From positions 1 through 11,107 of the forward strand of contig JAIVFJ010000743.1 in NCBI GenBank assembly GCA_025765615.1: a DNA stretch of 11,107 nucleotides. Direction: 5' to 3'. The DNA is from Zopfochytrium polystomum. Lineage: Eukaryota > Chytridiomycota > Chytridiomycetes > Chytridiales > Chytridiaceae. This document shows, in pieces, positions 6,502 to 11,107 of this stretch. Position 1 is the first letter of the stretch; each line of letters begins with the position of its first letter. The position numbers and the translations under genes are program-made. Below the pieces are notes generated by a model that saw nothing but the letters and a program-made list of their open reading frames with translations, was not told where the DNA came from and did not search any database.

Positions 6502-9456
6502 CTAAGTAACAAGCACAAAAACAATAGTCGTAGATATTAAAAATTCGAAAATACACGGCAGCGATGGAGCAGAAGACGACGGTTTGGACTGGAGCAATGA
6601 TGTTGTGGCAGCAGAGTCATTCTTGTCTGCTGGTGTGACCGTATACACATTGGAGTACAGCGTCGACGGTTGCGACAAGCCGACCCTCCCTGATGGAAGT
6701 GGCAGCAGATCTATGCTTGTCGCAGGCGAACGCTGGGACAAGGGCTGCATCGTTGGCGCAGGCGATGAAGAAGCCGACAGTACGGGAACAAAAATGACGG
6801 AAGAAGCTCCCGCGAGTCGCGAGATGCTGTTCCCCCGAGAAGTGTATGAGGTCGTAGTTGTGGAGATTCCAGTGGATGCGGTAGGTTTGGCAGAAGGCGA
6901 TGCTCGAGACGAACTGGCTCTCGCTGTGGTTGGCAAGCTTGACCCACTGGATGATCTTGCCGAGCTTGTTGATTTTAATAAAGAAGGCGGCTGTGATGAG
7001 GACGCCGATTTCACGCTTGGGGCAGACGACGTGTTTGAGGACAGGTAGGAAGATTGCGAAGTCTTTTGACGATTGAATGAGCGATTAGAAGGAAGCATTC
7101 TGCATGCGATTTGGGGGAAATAGTGAGAGATAACTACCTTAGCGGAGGAAGAAGATGCTGTCGAATATGACGAGTAGATGGACTTGTGGGAGGAGGAAGT
7201 GGTTGGCTTCGTGGAAGAATAGAACATAATGCTGATCGAACTCGCTGCTGATTTCGGTACTGTAGTGTATGATTTACTTGTTGACGTTGTACTTGGTTTG
7301 CTTGTGGTCGAAGAGCTCGAGATGGGTTTCCTGGAACTTGCTGACACAGACGACTTTACTGTGACCGAGGAGGTAGTCGGTTTTGAAGAAGACTTCTACA
7401 GCGTTGAAGATGTCAAAATCGTCTCGTCTGGATGATCTTACCGAGCTTGTAGCTTTCAATAATGAAGACGGCTGTGATGGCGACGCCGATTTCACGCTTG
7501 TGGTAGTAGAGGTTTTCGAGGGAAGGTAGGAAGATTGCGAAGTCTATTGACGATCGAATCGAATGAGCGGTGAGAAGAAAACATTCAAGGTGCACATTAG
7601 GGAAAAATGTGAAATGAGGAGAAATCACTACCTTAGCGGATGAAGAGGATGCTTTCGAATATGACGAGTAGATAGACTTGGTGGAGGAAGAAGTGATTGG
7701 CTTCGTGGAAGAATAGAAGACAATGCTGGTCGAACTTGCTGCTGATTTTGTTACTGAAGTATATGACTTACTTGCCGACGTCGTATTTTGTCTGGATGAG
7801 GTGGAAGAGCTCGAGATTGTTTTCACGGAACTTGCTGACACAGACGACTTTGCCGTGATGGACGAGATGGTTGCTTTTGAAGAAGATTTGTTCAACGTTG
7901 AAGACGTTGTCAAAATCGTCTTCGTCGAACTGAATTTTACTAGTGCAGGATTCAATCGTTGATCATGAGCGACAAGGAGATACCTGTTGAGTAGACGGCT
8001 GTGGTCGAACTTTTTGGTGGGGTTATAATAATTCGCCCAGCCGCCGTCGAATACGATCTTTCAAGTGTCAGCCAACTTTCACTAATCATTCATCTTACTT
8101 TTCGCAATCACACCCCGGCCCAAATCCAACTCTTCCGTTTCCTCTATCCATTACGACGTAGAAAGAGTCGTAGATGATGGACCCAAACACAACGTTGCTT
8201 GTGTCTTGGCTAGCTACTGGGAAGTAGAAGTAGCCTGTTCCATCGCCTTGGATGTATCCACGGCCCGTGAGAATAAGAGTTATTATATCGCCATTCAAAC
8301 CATCAAGCGAAAAGGAGATCTCGGGAAGTTTGCTGTAATTGACGTCCTGTACCAAATATCTATGAGTTTGACTTAATTAATAATTTTTGGAGGATCACAA
8401 ACCATTGGCAAACCCGCCTGTGAGTACAGAAAATCGTCTACATCGGTTGAGGAAAGTCCAGCGGCTTGAAGTTCGCCAGTTGCCTTGATTTTTGCGACGA
8501 AGACATCAAAGACGGCGGACGGCAGCAAGAGCAGTGTCGTGCAGGAATCAATAATGCTTGTGTCAGAGGTCTGCCAATCCGTAGGCAGCGGAATGTCCTT
8601 CCCAGCAACCGCTACGCTTTTCACGTTCAGGTTATAGTACGATTTTGAGCCAACTGCTGCCCATCCAATAGGTGCGCCGTTTTGTGTGCACGTCAAATTC
8701 TTCTCTTCGTTGCCCCAGTCGATGACGGACGGAGAATCGCTGGTCGCAGGGCACCCGCGAAATCCGATCGCGTCGCTTTTGAACGAGCCTGATTGGACCA
8801 TTGCTGTCACGACGGTCAGCGGAGATACCGCGAGACTGTCGAAGGCGATTCCCATTAAACCCTGGGAGTCTTCTCCGTTCGTTACTGGTGTGCTTGACTT
8901 TTTTGTTGGAGAAATGTTGTCAGATTGAAAAAAAAACACACAAATCAAAAGCGCTAACGAACCTGCTTCGTCATAACTGCGAAAATGGCTGACGCTCTCG
9001 GACCGTCCAAGGACACAACGTCTTGATAGAAGTTCCCCGTCCACCAAGATCCGTCGTAAAAACTCTGCGTGATCCCGGAGATGACGGGGGTTGTGCCCTT
9101 GATGTCGTACGTTGGCTGGGACAGCGAGTAGTTGTTCAAAGTGGACCCCTGGAATGACGAGATCGGACGATTCCGGAGTCGATTGAGCGTTGAACTGTTC
9201 CCTCGATCAGCGCGTGCAACAATGAGGTTTTACTGTAAAGAACTGACCGTCTTGTTACCAATCGTCACTCCGACGTTCCAGCACCCCCGAAAACTAGTGG
9301 CCCGCTTGTAAGAACTTGCTTGGACGCGCTTCGGAACCGTGGACGCTGGCGATATCGATGCGAGACGGTCATCCACGCGCCAACGTGGCGATCTGCGTGA
9401 AGCAGAAGCATCGCGCAAGCGATCCAGATCGCGTACGGTCGTGCGCGTCGCCGCAT
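6502..9456 (-). CDS. Paralogous aspartic protease with long Ser/Thr stalk; catalytic exon frame-disrupted
   Basis: Proposed start 9456: MRRRARPYAIWIACAMLLLH resembles a signal peptide. A short, uncertain intron (62 or 56 nt, between about 9399 and 9313) leads to GCWNVGVTIGNKT. Further exons: up to 9248, then 9194-8963, 8897-8403, 8346-8099, 8057-7984, 7939-7632, 7543-7442, 7395-7138 and 7062-6502. Visible are a flap SFYDGSWWTG, the second catalytic motif SIIDSCTTLLLLP (Cys for Gly) and the C-terminal strand YDSFYVVMDRGNGRVGFGPG. After CDCE come about 430 Ser/Thr-rich residues from a tandem duplication, ending FEFLISTTIVFVLVT, a GPI-signal-like tail. Exon 9194-8963 does not read through: the first catalytic IDSG is off-frame and a further step is needed at the G-run 9149-9152. 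It is either an inactivated surface protease or an error-containing copy; the intact neighbour shares its intron positions. Confidence 0.65.
7063..7137 (-). other. Intron in stalk repeat copy B
   Basis: A 75-nt intron equivalent to 7544-7631 of copy A, between YSTASSSSAK and TSQSSYLSSNTSS. Its length is a multiple of three and it has no in-frame stop, so retention would add 25 residues without breaking the frame. Confidence 0.75.
7396..7441 (-). other. 46-nt intron at the junction of stalk repeat copies
   Basis: Donor GTAAGA after LLKATSS and acceptor GCTGTAG before KSSSKPTTSS, phase 0. The removed DNA corresponds to sequence that is coding in copy A (TILTTSSTLN), and the TAG of the acceptor would be an in-frame stop if not spliced. 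Confidence 0.75.
7544..7631 (-). other. Intron in stalk repeat copy A
   Basis: An 88-nt intron, GTAGTG donor after YSKASSSSAK and CAATAG acceptor before TSQSSYLPSKTST. Copy B has the equivalent intron at 7063-7137 (75 nt, GTAGTT and CAAAAG). The two copies match well in exons but less inside the intron, which supports both calls. Confidence 0.8.
7940..7983 (-). other. Short intron in the stalk region
   Basis: A 44-nt intron, GTATCT donor and CACTAG acceptor, phase 1, joining TTAVYST to VKFSSTKTILTTSS. Both sides are Ser/Thr-rich and remain in frame. Confidence 0.65.
8058..8098 (-). other. Intron at the catalytic domain / stalk junction of the long-stalk protease
   Basis: A 41-nt intron with GTAAGA donor inside what would otherwise be GAA AAG TAA (a stop), and CTTGAAAG acceptor. 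Splicing (phase 2) continues in frame through KSYSTAAGRIIITPPKSSTT into the stalk. The paralogue has a phase-2 intron at the same place. Confidence 0.7.
8898..8962 (-). other. Intron of the long-stalk protease, shared with the paralogue
   Basis: Donor GTTCGT after FAVMTKQ and acceptor CAAAAAAG before SSTPVTNGEDSQG, phase 0, 65 nt. Its position equals intron 2 of the intact protease. Confidence 0.65.
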
Positions 9457-9643
9457 GTGAACAACAACGCCCGGCAACCCGAGATACTGAGTTAATAATA
9501 GCTTTATTTCCTTTGTCATCGGATTTTGCCTCATCGACCCAAACATCAGCAATCACTATGGGTTTCACTAAAGAATAATATGCTATGCACTGAATGGAGC
9601 GAGTGAGCCACGTAAGCTATCCTATGTCTCGGCGGGCATGATT
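9457..9643 (-). promoter_or_regulatory. Intergenic region between the MFS gene and the long-stalk protease
   Basis: 187 bp hold the MFS 3' end, with minus-strand AATAAA at 9503-9508 (136 nt past the MFS stop), and the promoter of the protease, whose proposed ATG is only about 47 bp beyond that hexamer. No other element was recognised. Confidence 0.45.
9503..9508 (-). terminator. Putative AATAAA poly(A) signal of the MFS gene
   Basis: Minus-strand AATAAA 136 nt after the MFS TGA stop, similar in spacing to those of the two downstream genes. Confidence 0.4.
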
Positions 9644-9834
9644 TCAATGCTCTGACGGTGACAACGTCTGCACTTTGTCACGTCGTCGTCCGACAGATTC
9701 TGGTATGTATCGGCTCTGGACCGACGTGACGAGGCCGAGGATGCTCAGGCACAAGAAAACAAACCAGTAGTTTAAGGGAAAGGGCAACTCATTCGTAAGG
9801 CTCCAAGCCCACATGATTCCACCAAGGGCGGGAC

Positions 9835-9890
9835 CTTCAACAGGTCGTCGTGAGTCTCCCATGGTCGTCTGCCGAAAGTCTGAGTCTCAC
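9835..9890 (-). other. Last intron of the MFS gene
   Basis: A 56-nt intron with GTGAGA donor and TTGAAG acceptor, phase 1. It joins VSQTSAAFVRCI to GPALGGIMWAWS, the spacing expected in this MFS group. Confidence 0.7.
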
Positions 9891-9972
9891 CTATGCACCG
9901 CACGAAGGCAGCTGACGTTTGCGAGACTCCATTCACCAACCCGAGGTTTCCTCGTGTGGCAGAGTTGTTTAC

Positions 9973-10030
9973 CTACCAGGCGTTCAGTGTTGTTGCTCTC
10001 AACGATCGGAAGACGAAATCTTTCGCTTAC
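9973..10030 (-). other. Penultimate intron of the MFS gene
   Basis: A 58-nt intron with GTAAGC donor and CTGGTAG acceptor, phase 0. It joins FTSVMIM to VNNSATRGNLG, a conserved MFS block. Confidence 0.75.
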
Positions 10031-10373
10031 CATGATCATTACAGATGTGAACGCGAGTACATTGCAAACGTGCTCATTGCCAAATTCAGCAAGAGTAGAG
10101 GCCAAGTGAGACGCCGTATGTAGCTGCGTGGGCTGGCTACAATATACGTAGAAAATAATGGGAACCCGAGGTAAACGATTCCGTAAAAGGAAACCCCGAT
10201 TTGGTAGAGGTGAGGGGCGAAAAGAATCGGCCCAAGTTCGGATAGACACCAACTGCATGACGAGTGTAGTGCAGCCCATAAGAGAAAGGCAGAAACCGAT
10301 AGCCGATGAGGTGAATCCCAACCCGCCTATATTGCGCGTTAAGGCAGTGCAGGAGGAAAGGGACGAAGAAATA

Positions 10374-10468
10374 CTTGCCGTGGCTTTGGAGATGTTACGG
10401 ACCACCTGTTTTCGTTACGAGTGGAATATTTGAGCAAAGCAATTCTTCGGGATCGCACGACCACTCAC
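10374..10468 (-). other. Probable intron in the central MFS region
   Basis: Donor GTGAGT after FDETLSL and acceptor GGCAAG before SSSLSSCTALTRNIGGLGF, phase 2, 95 nt. The donor is strong; other acceptors nearby were not excluded. Confidence 0.45.
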
Positions 10469-11107
10469 AGACTGAGAGTCTCGTCGAATATAATGCTCAG
10501 GAACGCAAGCAAAGAATACCCAGTAATCACTCTGACTGACGCTTTCGACAGAAGTCTCTTCTCCTCCGTCTGACAGACATCAGAGGTTCGACAGCAGACA
10601 GCATCAGTGTTGTGCGCTTCAACAGCCGAGCGCGCGTCTTCAATACTAAACTCTTGCTCATACTCAGACTGTTGCAACAGAATCACGGTCCATTGCACCA
10701 CTACTGCATCCCCGTTCGGTGTGGTTGGGCGAAGTCGAGAGAGTATCACTGTCGCTGACACCAGGGGATGCTGCTTCCTCTCTGCCGCACATCTCGTCGT
10801 CTGTTCGAACTGCCGTATCCGCAGCCGTGGAAGTGTCTCTTCAAGATAAAGAACCCCACAGTAAAGCCGATCACGCTGATTGACGCCGATAGCAAGCAAG
10901 GAAGGAAGTAAGGATTTGCTCGGAGAAAAGGCAACCGCCAAATAGACCAGGATAGGTTGTTGCTGGGTTCGCGAGAAAACCGCCGAGAATCGGTCCGCAA
11001 ATCATGCCGATACTCCACATGAGCCTGGGACGTTTCAAAGTTTAGCTGACTTCAAGGATCTCGTCGAATCTACGGAATGCTTCGTACCCAATAGTGAAAA
11101 TGCCTTG

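Larger units (their letters stand above)
6940..7930 (-). repeat. Tandem direct duplication of about 490 bp encoding the Ser/Thr stalk
   Basis: Copy A is about 7435-7930 and copy B about 6940-7434. Plus-strand landmarks recur with offsets of 481-497 bp: CCTTAGCGGA at 7631 and 7137, GATGATCTT at 7431 and 6950, CAAAATCGTC at 7911 and 7414, and GACGCCGATTTCACGCTTG near 7481 and 7000. Identity looks high but not perfect by eye. Each copy encodes SKSYT...SAASS...FYSSTKP...KSIYSSYS and TSQSSYL...VKSAS.SQP.SLLK, separated by an intron. Confidence 0.9.
9644..11107 (-). pseudogene. MFS transporter, 3' part only, frame-disrupted
   Basis: The gene enters from beyond 11107. Readable membrane blocks in order: KAFSLLG; LMWSIGMICGPILGGFLANP, the MFS motif C pattern (G...GP..GG) of proton-driven antiporters; ANPYFLPCLLSASISVIGF; LEETLPRLRIR; VITGYSLLAFLSIIFDE; GGLGFTSSAIGFCLSLMG; HLYQIGVSFYGIVYLGFP; FTSVMIMVNNSATRGNLG; GPALGGIMWAWSLTN; and a last helix YWFVFLCLSILGLVTSVQS. 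These match fungal drug:H+ antiporter-like or ZIF1-like MFS proteins; the substrate is unknown. Introns 10030-9973, 9890-9835 and probably 10468-10374 fit, and the stop is TGA at 9646-9644. Blocks lie in different frames at about five points where no intron fits. I call it a pseudogene with reserve, because sequence error would look the same. Confidence 0.65.

Noticed and set aside
6584..7048. 154-codon plus-strand acidic open frame, and similar ones at 7229-7435 and 7723-7962
   Set aside because: They mirror the Ser/Thr-rich stalk exons (TCx codons reversed give acidic residues) and repeat with the same ~490-bp period, as shadows of the duplicated stalk should.
1..11107. tRNA, rRNA, CRISPR array, transposase or phage genes
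   Set aside because: Nothing with a cloverleaf, rRNA core, regularly spaced short repeats or transposase motif was recognised on either strand by eye.

Overview
The window looks like nuclear DNA of a fungus. Introns are short (about 41-124 nt) with GT/AG borders, gene starts have a Kozak-like context, and the proteins are secreted or GPI-anchored aspartic proteases, an extracellular kelch protein joined to a cytoplasmic SH3 domain, and a fungal-type MFS transporter. The GC-rich coding DNA and the kelch-TM-SH3 architecture make an early-diverging (chytrid-like) fungus my best guess; this is inference and no marker gene proves it.

Layout. 1-385 is a 5' region with a (CA)13 microsatellite and a CT-rich tract. 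386-4321 (+) is a five-exon gene: signal peptide, kelch ectodomain, a large lysine-rich insert, one transmembrane helix, and a cytoplasmic tail ending in an SH3 domain. It runs toward an intact five-exon aspartic protease at 4592-6299 (-). Behind that, on the same strand, lies a paralogous protease at 6502-9456 (-) with a long Ser/Thr-rich stalk built from a tandem ~490-bp duplication and a hydrophobic C-terminus. 9644-11107 (-) is the 3' part of an MFS transporter gene whose start lies outside the window. The three minus-strand genes are closely spaced, and each has an AATAAA about 120-170 nt past its stop.

The two proteases are tandem duplicates: four intron positions match, and both have Cys where the second catalytic motif normally has Gly (D-T-C-T and D-S-C-T). 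The most unusual aspect of the window is reading-frame damage. The kelch gene needs at least six, perhaps ten, single-base frame steps, all of the extra-base type. The MFS gene needs about five, all of the missing-base type. The second protease has its first catalytic DSG motif displaced by a compensating indel pair. The first protease needs none. Assembly error, pseudogene decay, or (least likely) recoding could explain this; raw reads or cDNA would decide.

All exon borders were deduced by eye from splice consensus, frame continuity and comparison of the two proteases with each other.
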